Shown here: positions 37,661 to 50,575 of the stretch, in pieces
Numbering within the stretch: position 1 is the first letter of the stretch
Layout of the letters: the number at the start of each line of letters is the position of its first letter
Source of the DNA: Perca fluviatilis
Lineage: Eukaryota; Chordata; Actinopteri; Perciformes; Percidae
Reading direction: 5' to 3'
NCBI RefSeq assembly: GCF_010015445.1
Contig: NC_053126.1
Span: forward strand, 8,772,249 to 8,836,248
Length of the DNA: 64,000 nucleotides
Position numbers and translations under genes: made by a program
Notes under the pieces: generated by a model
Told to the model about the DNA's origin: nothing
Databases searched by the model: none
Seen by the model: only the letters and a program-made list of their open reading frames with translations

Positions 37661-39461
37661 CCTGCCTTTACGTATTTTATAATAGCACATAGAAGTTTGA
37701 GAGGTCAGACCATATTCTAAATGAAGCTAACACAAATAAACAGAGGTATGTTTGTCCATCATTTATCAAGTGACTATATTAAAACTGAACAGCAAATACA
37801 AATACAGCAGCTATTTAGATTTTTTAATTGTGCAAGTAGATTGCATGTATTAGTTACAACCAAAGTGTGTAGGCTAATATAGTGTCCCTCCCAACCGCAG
37901 CCGTCTCATGATAGGATTTAGCTATGTTCGTAGATTCTGGTTACTCACCCATATTGTGCTCTGTCTCTGTGTCACCGTGCTCAAGTATGGGCTCCCTGTC
38001 CGCGTGCCGTGTAACCCGAAGCGCTTTTGATGTAACGACTTTAAAAAGCTACGTTCAAGAATATGAGATCAGCTGAACCTAAATGCTGTGACTGTGACTA
38101 CAATTGTTAACAGCTTCAAATTCAATCTGGCTAAATGATGCAGGTATGACGAATCAATACAAAAATAATATTGGATGATTGATGTTATGGTTACTTGACT
38201 TGCCATGTCGCCTCAGAACCCCCATTTAATACCACCAAGAGTCATTTTAACTGATTTGTTTAACTATTTCTTGGTCGGTAAATGATTGATTGATTAATTA
38301 AGTAATGCGTTCATTATTAATCCTTTATGGATCGGTCGTCTTAAGCCTTTAATTAGGCTACATTCTAGAAAACTAGTCTAATATTGAAGGTTGGTACAGT
38401 ATGTTTGGTTAGATTCTTAGGTTTGTTTACTTGTTCCAGGATCAGGTAGTTCCTGATTGAAATTGGAAAACGGTTAGAGTAGGTTACATTTTATTCAGGC
38501 AAAGTTTTATTATTTAACACTGTTTGATATATTTTATCATATAAAATGAAAAGGGCAAATGCCTGTTTAAAGGCTATTCCTAAGTTAGATATCAAGTTGG
38601 CACTGATATCAATGCACAGCCCTAGTCCTTTATTAATTAAGTTTGTGTTGGCCCAAAACCTTTAGAACATTAACTCCCCCTGAGGTACCTAAAACCCCCA
38701 GATTCCCAGAAATACTACAGAGGACATGACCGCAGTGTCCTCACTGGTAGCCAGGGCCCTGGCTGCAGACCTGACACAGACATCATTCAAGAGGACTTTA
38801 GACATCAATTGGAGTTTATACACGTTTTGAGTGTATGGGAAGCTAACAGAGCCCTTAACTTCACTGAGAGCACTTCTTCTGGGTCTTCTTAAGGAAACAT
38901 GAGATGCTCTATGATGAGAGTCCCAAAGAATCTGTGTATCTCAGCTGGGTTTGTGGGTGAACTGCTGCGCTGAAAAACAAGAGACAAGCAAGCAGATATC
39001 TTTCCAACTCACCCATTTGAGGGGCGCTCGCCCCTAGATTGTCAACAACACACATTGTGACACAAGAGTTCAGGTAATTCTTCATAGTGTCACTAGATGG
39101 TGCCAAAAGCAAAGTTACCATGTTTATCAAGAGCATGATATATGCTTAAAGTTACGATATACATTACATAGTTTAAAGTTTAAGTAGCTTTCTAATTTAC
39201 TGTACATGTGGTACTTATGTAATGTATTTATTCAGATTCGACTTAAGTAAAGGTGTTTTGAGGTGGACATTTTAAAATATTTTCCAAACAAATCAAACAT
39301 TGAAACAAGCATCAGTCCTAGTCCAGTCTGTGGTCATTCAAGGTTTAAAAACTATTGTACTGCCATGAAATTTAAATCCACCCATTGTATGAATACTGGA
39401 AAAACATAATTGCTTTTATGCCACATTACTAAAAACCAGTTTGGCACTGTAATAACAGTTT

Positions 39462-39615
39462 GTGGCCGGATTAGCTCAGTTGGTAGAGCAGGCACACGTG
39501 TGGAGGTGTATACCTTAATGCCTCAGCGCAGAAGGTCCTGGGTTCGAGTCTGACCTCAGGCGATTTCCTGCGTGTCATCCTCTTCTTTTTCCCATTTCAT
39601 ATCTATCTGTTCTTT
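39462..39615 (+). repeat. tRNA-derived SINE
   Basis: Box A TAGCTCAGTTGG is at 39472-39483 and box B GGTTCGAGTCT at 39541-39551, spaced further apart than in a true tRNA. A CTGCGTGTCATCC body follows, as in the SINEs at 57405 and 63167. It is directly followed by the foldback MITE at 39619. The extra spacing and tail argue against a functional tRNA gene. Confidence 0.75.
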
Positions 39616-39618
39616 CCA

Positions 39619-39917
39619 TTAACCCTTGTGTTGTCCTTCGGGTCCCAGTGACCCAAAGGACAACACAAGGATTATGTACTTCCGTTTACTTTGTTGAGAA
39701 TTGCTCTCTAAACAAGGGTTAATACAGCACCTTAGTTCTTGTTTGTACAGCATTTTGGTCAGCTTAAACTGTGTTTAAATGTGTTCTAGAAATAAACTTT
39801 ACTTACTTAACAAGAAACAGGGTTTAGAGAGCAATTCTCAACAAGGTACAAGGGAGGTGCATAATCCTTGTGTTGTCCTTCGGGTCACTGGGACCCGAAG
39901 GACAACACAAGGGTTAA
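39619..39917. mobile_element. piggyBac-like foldback MITE
   Basis: The 299-bp element is bounded by TTAACCC and GGGTTAA. TTAA is the piggyBac target site and CCC the usual terminal triplet. Arms of about 100 bp are inverted copies, down to GAGAATTGCTCTCTAAAC. Each arm itself contains a smaller palindrome (CCTTGTGTTGTCCTTCGGGTC against its complement). There is no coding capacity. Confidence 0.75.
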
Positions 39918-40094
39918 AGGCTGAAATGCCCCCCCCCAAAAGTCTTATAAAAGAAAAAAACAGCAGTTGGCTGCACCCCTAATGAAAATCTATTTTGCAG
40001 TATCTAATCTTCTCTTTAAAGTTGGCTGTATGTGAATCTTTTCCTGTTTTGTTATAAATACATACTTTAACATTAACAATGTGATGAGTATTGT

Positions 40095-42194
40095 TTTATT
40101 TATTTATACAACAAGAATGGGGGAAAAAAAAGTAAAAGCACAAAACAATATAACAGGAATTGGTACATTATGGTAGAGCCACCTGCTCAAAACTGTTAAA
40201 TCAGACATTTGTTTCCTTTCAAGAAAACACACAAATATACATTAGCACAACAAATAAAATAATACCTTGGTCTATCAATAGGTGTGTCACCAAAAGCAAA
40301 GTTTTACAAAGGGAAAGTGGTTTCCTGCAATTACCTCAAGTGATTAAAGCAGTTGATGGGTGTCCTGCCAAAGTGTGTTGAGGAACCTGAGTTATTTTTC
40401 TCAACACATGAAGATTGTCAACAGCAGAAGCTCCTGAAGAGCCTAAAAAGGGAAACCACAGTAAACCTCTTTCAGTAAAACATTTCGTCCATGATGACCT
40501 TTATCATTTTAATATCAGCTGGTGAAAGAAGCCTTGCGAGTACGAACAAAAAGACAAGTGAGTAAGCTTCAGCGATCCAGTGTCATTTTTGTGATGGTGG
40601 ACACAATACAATGTAAATGCCCTGAATGTAACTGCTGTTTTTTTAAATGCTGTTGTAAGCGGAGATATTTATCCATCTCCATGTGGAAGTGTCTGACAAC
40701 CTTCAGACCCAATGTATCACGAGTGCCTGTAATATTTAACGCATACAATGGAGACAATTGTGAGTTTCCCCAGAGTTAGACTCAGTTTGTGTTCTTTGGT
40801 TTACAAATCTCTGCACCTTTGACTAATCCATTTGTGACTCCGATAATGAACGGTACATTTATGTTACTGGGAAGAGTGGATAGAGTTAACACTGGAACCA
40901 AATTGAGAGTTTGGGAAAATAATGTCTTCAAAATGCAGAGTCAATGTTTTTTTAAATTACCCACCAATGTATGCCTATACCTCTTTGCAATTACAAAGAA
41001 AAAAACCCTCTTTTGAGTATCTTAATGTTTCAAAGATGCGTTTAGCATTCACAGCATAGAAATATAATAGTAATAATCAAAGTAGAGTGGACATTGAACT
41101 GTTTGACGTGGTAATTTGATTAGTTCAAAAGAAAATGGCGCTCAGCACCTTGCATTGACCATAGAAATAGAATGAGTTAGCTCGCGACAATGTCCGTTTG
41201 CAATGGCACAGTGGCCGCCACTCCAACCATCCTGCTATGTTGATTTGAATGGGAATGTCTGTTCTACTCTCATTCTATTTTTATGAATCAGTTTACCAAA
41301 GTAGCATTTCAGCCCTAAAAACACCATTCCTAAGAGAGGAGAGGAAAGCAAATAGAAAGAAAGAACAAAAAAGCCAAAGAATATTAAAAGGGGGCTCAAA
41401 ATATAAAAGTCATCAACGTTTGAGCATCAGTGAAGCCCTTCTGCTCACAACCAGTGAGTCCAAAGGACAGGAAATTTGCAACATATAAGATCTGACTCGC
41501 ATCTGTTCTCATTACAGGCCTAAGGCTGCATTCCCACCAAATCAGGCATTGTGGTGATCAGCGCAGCGTTGTGCGACGGTATGGGAGTGTCACTTAAAGG
41601 ACCCATTTGTGTCTCCATTGTGTTCCCCACTCCATTGTGTTTAGATTCGATTGCCAGTATGAAACACTCACAGTTATTGGCAGTGTGTCGTTGGGTTGCG
41701 TTTCTCCAAAAGTTTATTCTGTTTCAACTTTTCGCTGTAAGCTGCTGTGTTTTCCCCCCCCCCGGCATCCTCTGCAGCCTAATCGCACTAGCCACATTCA
41801 CATGAATGGGAGGACTGGCGTTTTCACCGAAACGCCCGATTTGATGTGAATGCAGCCTAACCCTTGTTTCCAGTCCATAATGGGTGGATCCTGAAGGTTT
41901 CTGTATGAGGTAACAGGCTTCAGCTTTGGTTAGTTTATTTGCTCATGTTTTTACAGGTAGTGACCAGCAGATGCACTTCCTGTTTCTGGCGAGTGTGTAT
42001 CCCCATGTTACGGACCCGTAGACCCAACGTTCAGCTCATGGACGTCTTTGCCGTGAGATCAGTTGTCTCTGGAGGGACATGCCTGGAAGGTCATTTGTTG
42101 TATGTCAGCCTGTAACTCCAAAGCATGATGCCACACAGCATTTATCCCCTGGGAGTCTCTTTCTCCTACTCTTCTCTGTCAGAGTCATGTAGGG
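40095..42194 (-). other. natd1: natd1 3' UTR, presumed
   Basis: The minus-strand sequence after the natd1 stop. A canonical AATAAA at 40100-40095 would end a UTR of about 2.1 kb, which includes the MITE at 41521-41860. Short open frames here show no family resemblance. Confidence 0.5.
41521..41860. mobile_element. MITE in natd1 3' UTR
   Basis: The ends TAAGGCTGCATTCCCACCAA and TTGATGTGAATGCAGCCTAA are imperfect inverted complements, continuing into ATCAGGC and GCCCGAT. The 340-bp body has no coding capacity. The class is unclear, possibly hAT-like. Confidence 0.75.
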
Positions 42195-42364
42195 TCATTG
42201 ATAAATATGTTCAAAGTATTGAGGCTGAGGATTCTCTTTGACATATTTCTGAATGTACCAGCAGGTCAAGTGGGCTTTCAGATCCTCTTCCACCACAAAA
42301 TCCATGGCTGCCTGCCATCACAGAAGCATAAAACCACATCACAACGGTTCTGACAGGCATTTTA

Positions 42365-42421
<57 letters not shown>

Positions 42422-43929
42422 TACAACATATTGGGCCTTTAGGAAATGAACAGAAAGATAAACTTTCTCTCTTCTCTTAAGATGATGATAGATGAAAATA
42501 ACCAGTCTTTAGGAGTTTTACCTTGGCCAGGTGCTTGGCAATTCCTCTACCTCTGTAAGCATCTGGAACTTCAGTGTGTTGCAAGTCCACTGTCTTCTTC
42601 CCAACATATTCATACAGCAGAACTGCACGATCATGAGATCCTGAGGGCAGACAGAGGTCATAGTTCTTGATTGTGTTAAGTTGGTCTCAACCCAACCCAG
42701 TTTCATACAGCTTGCAAAAAGCAACAGCAACCCCACCTTGCTGGGGGATACTGATAACATTTAAAATGCAATTGTCAATCTTTAGGGGCAAAGCCGATTC
42801 ACAAAAATTGAGTGTAAGTTATTGATCAAGTTGCATGAGCAGCTTGAAATCTATAAATAATACTGCAACATGGCTGCACAATAAGACAAGGCATGAGTAA
42901 TTTCCTTCAGTGAGCTTTCAATAACCTCAAAACAACAGGGTTTGATACCATGTGGTGCCAAAGTTAATAGCCTATAACTTTAATAGAAAAGAACACATCG
43001 CCTAGCAGGTTCAGACAATGCTTGTGGAAAAGGATAATGTAGCTGGTAGGAGAGAAACAGAAATGTGATAAAGATCTTCACCTATTTGCTGTGAACACAT
43101 ATCACATCTAAATTCATAGATATTTCCATGAAAACATTAAAGGAAACTAAAATGGACGTACACACACATTAACAGACTTCAAACCATCCGTTTAGTTTGT
43201 CATAAACTAAAAAAAAAAAAAAATCAGTTTAAATCATCATTTAAACTTAACAAACATATAAATCACTGTGTAAATAAAATGGGTTTGAAATAGAAGTTAT
43301 AAAAAGACGTGCCACAACCCATATATGGGTCTGATTAAAAAAATTTAGTGTATGTCTATTCAGGGAATTCTTTTGGTGTTTTAAGCATACAGGTTGGATA
43401 ACTACGTTGTTATACGGTAACGTCACTACAAATAATGATTGATGGTCAGGAATGTCTATTAAATTGTCTTTTGTAAGTGGATTCCATTGAAAGTTGCATA
43501 TTTGCTTTCAGGAATGGAACCATGGGTGTATTAGAATGGAACGAAGAAAATGTTTCCGAAAAACAAGCTGGTGAAGTTACAAGTCAAGGCAATCAGCAGC
43601 TTTGACCAAGAAGCACAGTCGTCTGTTTAGTTCCTGACACGGAGTAATAATCGAATAAAGACGTGACATTCCGACTATGTGAATTAAATAACGCCTCCGT
43701 GTCTGAAATGGCAGCTGGAGTTATCAATAAGGACACGGCGACGACGTTGCCAGCAAGAAAACCTAGCTACACCAACCTCTGAGCTAACGTTAGCCAGCTA
43801 GCATGCTAATGTTTACATGTTGAACTTACCATTTAGTCTTATAACAAACTGCCGACGCTTTTTATCGTGTTCCACCTGGATCTGAGAGTTGTTTGCGTCG
43901 AAGACATTCGCCGGTGCTGCCTGTGCCAT
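42195..43929 (-). CDS. natd1: N-acetyltransferase domain containing 1
   Basis: Small GNAT-like protein (formerly C17orf103/GTLF3B); its substrate is unknown. Minus-strand coding exons: 43830-43929, 42522-42640 and 42195-42311; 336 nt, 111 aa (human 113). The start ATG at 43929 gives [14 protein letters not shown], and the first exon ends in [16 protein letters not shown]. The acetyl-CoA-binding motif [12 protein letters not shown] is at residues 62-73. The fold is then completed by [24 protein letters not shown]. All junctions are GT-AG and in frame. The gene lies between tmem11 and the divergent mprip-like gene, in an order that matches human 17p11.2 for tmem11-natd1. Confidence 0.95.
42364..42420. 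repeat. (ATT)n microsatellite
   Basis: About 19 ATT units in natd1 intron 2, about 50 bp upstream (minus strand) of exon 3. Confidence 0.97.
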
Positions 43930-45665
43930 AGTAGCTTGCTACAGTTGACGATGACTGCTATGCTACTCTTCAGCGTTGCTAACCAGAAATGGCTACATGA
44001 AAATAAATGATGAACGGTCAAAGCAGCACACAACACCTCATCCAACGAAATCAGCTGTTAGGTAATGTGACAGCCAGCCAATCAACGCCGGGCATTGTCA
44101 GAGAGGAGAGAACAGTGCAGATAGATACAAATAAAGATAATTGCAATATTAGTAACCGTTACACATAGTTAACACGTTATTCTGTATTATGTTATACATA
44201 TATATGTTGGAGTTGAGACCCCCCTAACTTTGAGACCGACCGCAAATGTTTCAAATGCAACATTCAAGTCACCTGGGAAAATAGGAAGTGCGTGTAAAAG
44301 TGCAGTTTAATCATTGCAATTTTGCGAGTTTAATTAACGTTGTCTCTTTAGTTAATTCGTCCAAATGCGAATTTTATGGGTTTAGATTTGGCAAAAGAAA
44401 CATTTGGAGTGAACAATAATTACTAAATGTTCAGAGCACTTGAAGTATACCCAATGTTGATTTTAGTCTGCAGTTGAGGTTAATTTACTCCACAGCAAGA
44501 CAATGGTTAACTAGAACTGGAAGCTACAATGGGCCAACCTTACCTATGGTACTAAAAATAACATGCCATATTAACACTTTTTACATTTCTCTTTCATGCC
44601 AGTATTTGGAATTGAAAAATGATAAACAAAAGATATAATGTGTGTCAGATTTACATGTTTAGCAACAGTCATTAGTCAGATTTACATGTTTAGCAACACT
44701 AGTCTTTAACACTATAATCAGTTACAGCTACTTAGAATTGCCTCATGGCATACGATTAAGCTATTTGAGATAGTGTTTAACCTTTAGAAATAAAGGTTAA
44801 ACAATTTCTTACTCGTCTCTAAATCATAAAATTGGCTGTAAAGTTGTCATTTTTTTCTTTACAGCCTGTTTTGTTCCCATGTGTGAGCCTTGCACTTTTG
44901 TCTGTAAATCTGATCAAGTTATTTCTACCTTTCTCCAGATTGGAGGGATTTACTTCAAACCTTTTTATATACATAGCTTACTGTATTTTCATTTTCCATC
45001 TCAGTGTACTGCTTTACACTTTTTTGCCTTAACCACACAGGTGATTTACTAATGAGTTTAGGCACATTTGCTATAATCACATGATAATTGATTTATTGAT
45101 GTATAAAAAGTACTTTTATTCAGACTAGTAATGTAAAGTAGTTTTTGATAGTTCAGGTCAGGTCACAGCTCACAGATCCACAGTGACAGCTGTGTCGCTG
45201 TGTGTGTTCTCAGCAGAGCAAATGTAAAGTCAGCAGACAAATCCTTCTCTGTTGGACTTGGTTCATGTGTTTCTCTCCACTACTGTTGTGGATTGTACTC
45301 ATATAAGTTAAATACTGTGTCGTGATATAAACTTTGAGAGCCTTTGCAGTATTTCTAGACATTGTAGGCAGGTATGTCCACGTCACTAAAATACAGTGAA
45401 GTAATCCTGTTAAGCTGTTGGCTTAATCCTGCAAAACTCTAATGGAGTTTGTCAACTCTGTATGGGATTGTGTGTGTGTGTGTGTGTGTGTGTAGTTCTT
45501 TGGGACACTATTGTAAAGACCTGTTTGTGATTTGTTCTCTCTGGTTTTTGCCAGATCGAGTGAGAGGGAGCGCACCTCTTCTGCAGATGGATAAAAATAT
45601 CAGCCAGAAGTTCTCACGTTTATCTTAATATTCTCATTCAGTGTTTTTTCATTATACTGCCGAAA
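43930..45665. promoter_or_regulatory. natd1/mprip-like divergent intergenic region
   Basis: About 1.7 kb separates the two start codons. A CCAAT box lies near 44078. A 24-bp unit (GTCAGATTTACATGTTTAGC...) is repeated at 44644 and 44675. A (TG)n run lies at 45468-45494. An acceptor-like TTTTTGCCAG near 45554 suggests that the mprip-like start codon is not in the first exon. A short upstream frame starts with ATG at 45587. No exon encoding a PH domain is present here. Confidence 0.45.
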
Positions 45666-48600
45666 ATGATGTCCAAGGCGCCAAGGTAAGTCAGCATTAT
45701 CCAGCTGTTTCCTATATTTCTATCAGTGTATCATTGCTTTTAACCTATTTTTGGATTGCGATGCCCGTAACATCTCTATAATAATAATAAACATACATGC
45801 AGTATTCTCACATGGCAGCTGAAATACGAAATACATGAGTAAGAAACAGTGAGCATGTTCAATTCTTTATAGACAAAAGTTTGTTATATTTACCTGTTCT
45901 GTTTCTAAATGTGATCAGTTTATTGGCAGTGAATTCTCTCTTTCTTGATGTGAGAGAGATGGATGTGGTATAGATTAAAATGTTTTTTTAACACTTAGCA
46001 TTGTAGACTCTGTGCGCAGCCTCTGGCTGCCAAATTATGTAAATGTTTCCTGGCACCATCCTTCCAACTCTGGGCTCTAATTTACGACGTAAAAAGCCCC
46101 TCCATCTCCTCTGAAGTAATCACAGCTTTTCCATGTGTCATTTTGGCAAAATTAGAGAAAAAGACAACATGTTGACCTTCAGTAATGATTTTGCATTGCG
46201 TTTTCTAAACAGTGCAGTAGGCTGATTCGGGAAAGAGCTTGTTGACTTGTCAGGTAGGCATAAGGAGCACAGAAATGATCAATAACTTTAATTATTTTAT
46301 CTGAATCTTGAACTGCACTTGAAATAATTGTGTCAGATTATCCCATTGAAACAACAACAATGATCACTGACACAGATGCTTGTCAACTACATACTATTTC
46401 CAATAACTTGGGCCACATCCACAAACTGTTAATTAGCTGACAAGTACACATAATACATACAATACAATGATCAGCACAGGAATGCTTTCTATAAATGTAT
46501 ACATTATTAAATATTGATATATAAAATGTAATGATAACATTGTGACCCCCCCACTAAAAGTTTCTGAAAGTGCAGGATGACGGAATGGTTTATGCTTAAC
46601 TTAATCTTAGTCTTAATCTCATCTATAACAGGTGGCCTGATACCCTGGTCAACTCTAAGACCAACAAACCTGCACAGAAGACAGGGGGGAAGGTAAGTGC
46701 CAAACTCACTTCATAAATGCTGGTTTGGTAAGTGATGACCTTAAGTGTGTTCATCCTTTAAGTGTCATGGGGATTAGGCAACATGTGCCCTTTAAATTAC
46801 GATTTACTTTACATTTTCATTTTTTATTCAATCTTCTAGAAAATGTATTTTCCCCCTGCAGACTGTTGCTCAGCTGCATTGGAAACATATTGATGTAGAG
46901 CACATTTGATCACAATAAACAAGATTTGAGATAGTTTATGATGTTTATAAAATGCAACAGCAGTATTGTTAAGATTGTTTTGAGTTGTGAAATTGACTCA
47001 TCATTTACGGGATCATGTGGGGGTCCTTTAAATAAGATCCCCCAAATACCTTTGGGCGTCCAAACCCTGTAGCATACTCACTAACTTAACATGGACACAA
47101 TTTTCTCAGACTGGGTGCATGTTTTTACTAGACGTGCATGCATTTGGTTTTATTTATGTAACCATTAATGGCCGAAGATGAAGTTAGTGCATTTACAACC
47201 TTCACAAGCTGCAAAGTAAGGACTCTTCGAGCCTCCTCTAATTGATTTTTCAGTCTTGTGGTCTGGCCACAGATTGATTGCCCCTGCAGTTGGTGAGGCT
47301 GCATCTCTAGAGACTGGAATAAACTGCCTATGTCTGATGGCTTTCCATTGCTCAAGAGTGATTAAGTTCAAGTGTGTTTGTGTCCATGATCACAGTGTCG
47401 GTCAGATGGCACTTAAGCAAATTAAGAGCTCTTTTGAGGATTAAAAGGTTCTCTCCAGCGGTGATTGGATTGTATGTGTCAAAGAGTCCAGGTTGGGATG
47501 GGGTTGAGCAAGAGGTGCGATGTTTGACCATTTAATAATTATCATCCTCAAAACTGAAAACCATAAAAAAATGTATACTTACAAATATGTATTTTTGTGA
47601 CTTATTTTCTCAGACAATCACTAGTCTCTACTCTTGCTCTTTTCTTTCTCCCAAAGGAACCAGCAGCATTAACTGTACCTGCATCTAGTAGAGGTAAACA
47701 GACTGGCAGCAGTACGTCTAAAACCAGCATTACTGTTGGAAGGAGCAAAAGCCTCAGCAGCAGAGGTAGTGACTCAACTGCTAGCGGCAGTAAGGCTGGT
47801 GGCAGTTTGAAAAGAGGCAGCCTCAGCCACCAAGGCCACCAGGGTACCAGGCAAGCATCTTGCCTGGCCAGACCAGCTTTCCGCCTCTGCAGCAGCCGCA
47901 GCTTCTCGTCCCTCCACACCTCCTCTCTCACTGCTGCTCCGTTCATGAGAAGCAGTCGCTCTCTCAGCAGACTCGACCAAAGAACCACCGGAGGCGGTAA
48001 TTGCATTCATGTGTTATTTATGTATGTCTATTTGTAAAGTATTATATAGAAAAAATATCCAAATTAAGTTAATTACAGTCAAAAATCCTAGATATGGCTA
48101 AAAATCTAATTGTGGTGGCTCATTTGTATGATTCTATTTATTCTGTTTTTTTTTGTTTTGTTCTTTCTTAATCACAATGTTACTAAAGAAGCTTCTGAAA
48201 TTGTTTTATATACAGCTGTTGTTTCTTTACTGCTGTCTCTGAAATAGATTCAGACCATGCAGTATCAAGTTCACAAGTAAAAAAAGGACAAACTGCAGAA
48301 AAGAAAGCCCTGAATTCTGGCCAGCTGTTCTCCTCGGATGCACCTGAGCACTGCCAAATCAGGTTTGTTGTTATTTTTGAATACTTTTTGAGGATTTAAG
48401 TTGTTGCTGTTATTGTGCTATATTTCCAATGAAATATGATAACCAGTTTTGTTAATCTGTTCCATTTATGTTTCCATTATTAAAGGGATAACAAAGACCA
48501 GTGTCATGGCGATAAAGCTGAGAAAATGAAAACAAGCAGCTCCTCTGAGCCACTGGAGTCTTCCTCCTCTTTGGTTTCCACCACTTCATTTCGTCATCAC

Positions 48601-50511
48601 TGCAACAAAGTAAAGAAACAGGTACTTTTACTTTTAACGTGTATTTATGATTACACACTAAAGTAGGCTAACTGTTAACTGCTGCTGTCTATACCAATCA
48701 GCAAATTACATACATATATTAATTGTTCTATATCTTCTTGCATAGTCAGTTGGAACTGACTCATGTAGCCCCTATATTTAAAGGTGGACACTGCAGTCAT
48801 CTTAATAATCCAAATTCTTTGTTTTCCTGCTTATCAGAAATATTGCTGAGTTAAAAGCCAAATTAAGTCATAGCCAATAATGGCACTGCCTCGGCTGTTA
48901 CCATAGTTTCAATAATAATCATGATGTAAGTGTGACAGGCAGGAGTATATGATTGAAGGATATGTCCAGTCTGGTTTCTTGCTGGTTACTGAAGGCATGC
49001 CACATTTTGGGGCTTCTGCTGTTGACCATTTATTTAAATGATAGTGTATGTAGCACTTGATAATCAGGCTTGTTTCTTACCATTTCATATCTTGGCAATT
49101 TGTGTATTTTGTCATGCCTCATTTACAAATTCATGAAATGATCAGGATTTTCAAAGAGTGAAATGAAGTCGAACAGAGCCTGTATAATTTACACCCACAT
49201 AGTTCCTCCATACTAGGTCCACACTTGCTTAAACAGCCTCTGCAGACTGAGACATTACTAGTAGAAAAGCCAAAATAATAAATTTTAATAACAATTCATA
49301 CTTTTTATTGATCCCCAGTGGGGTATTGAAAGACAGGAACTGCACAATATCTGAACTCTAAAGAATCACACAATAAAATATCATCAACAAAGATTCGTGT
49401 TTAAAACAATAGCTAACCTTTAGTAAAACTCAGATGTTTGAGCTTTCTGTGTTTATCTTGTGTCACAACTGGCTCATAGGCTGCAACAAACATGGGAAAG
49501 CAGAAGAGGTATAAGCATAAAATAGGCATATATTTACAGAAACCATACTGAAAAAACAGAAACGTTCAAGTCAGTAATCAGTCATCTATGTGTGTATGGG
49601 TGTGTGGAAAAACAACCAAAACCAAAATGACAGCTGGGGTGAGGGAAGAGCTGGGCTCCGTAGGAAGGTGATCTTTATAATAAGAACCACCCCAGGCCCA
49701 GGTGTGGCTCGTGACCGAGACCCAGAATAATTAATGATGATGTTCATCAATAAAGTAATGGATCACATTTGTTGATTATTCCTAGCCATTATTATAATAC
49801 ACAATATTTCTTTGGTATTGCAAATAAGATGCTTTGCTTCTTCTTCAGCCTGCCCTGCTCAACTTTAAGAAAGGATGGATGATGCGGAAGGATGCATCTG
49901 GTCAGGTGAACTGGTCAATTCACAATTTTAGGAACAGTAGCATGATTATAGGTCTGACAAGCTAATAATCCTGTGCACTGTCTTGTTCTGCTTAGTGGCA
50001 GAAACACTGGTTTGTCCTGACTGACCAAATCCTGAAGTTCTACAAAGATTCAATAGCTGAGGAGGTGCGCTGGTATTCTGCTATATTCTGCTCTGTTAAA
50101 AAAAAGAGAAATGTAACTTTACAGTTGAATAAGAAGCTCATATGTCTGTCAGTATGGAGATTTATCCTAACAAAATAATTAAATACTGTAGGTAAAAAAC
50201 AAATCATGACCCACATATGACACGCTACTCAACATTAACTGTGAGTGAATGCTTGAATGGAGTTTCGTGTCACAGATATTTGCCCTAAGCTGTCTTTGTT
50301 CCCTGATTGTTCATTTCAGGCAGCTGATGTGGACGGTGAGATAAACTTGTCCACATGTTTTGACATCAAAGACTACCCAGCTCAGAAGAACTGTGGTTTT
50401 CAAATTCATGTGAGTTCAATAACTTCTCAAATTTACAGTCAAACAAATGAGTAATGCAAATAGTAAGATGAGTCTGATAACATATCTATCTATCTATCTA
50501 TCTATCTATCC

Positions 50512-50575
<64 letters not shown>

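Larger units (their letters stand above)
37661..40094. other. tmem11-natd1 intergenic region
   Basis: No coding exon is recognisable between the tmem11 promoter and the natd1 poly(A) signal. The interval holds a tRNA-derived SINE (39462-39615) and a piggyBac-like foldback MITE (39619-39917). Confidence 0.5.

Noticed and set aside
39464..39562. Possible functional tRNA gene
   Set aside because: Boxes A and B are present but spaced too far apart, and the sequence continues into a SINE body shared with other copies in the window.
40522..41016. Cys-rich small frames on the plus strand
   Set aside because: They lie in the presumed natd1 3' UTR on the opposite strand; the Cys-rich run does not match a known domain and no start or splice context supports it.
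47602..48010. Antisense frames of 134 and 78 codons
   Set aside because: They are shadows of the Ser/Arg-rich mprip-like exon 3 on the plus strand, whose splice borders and frame are consistent.
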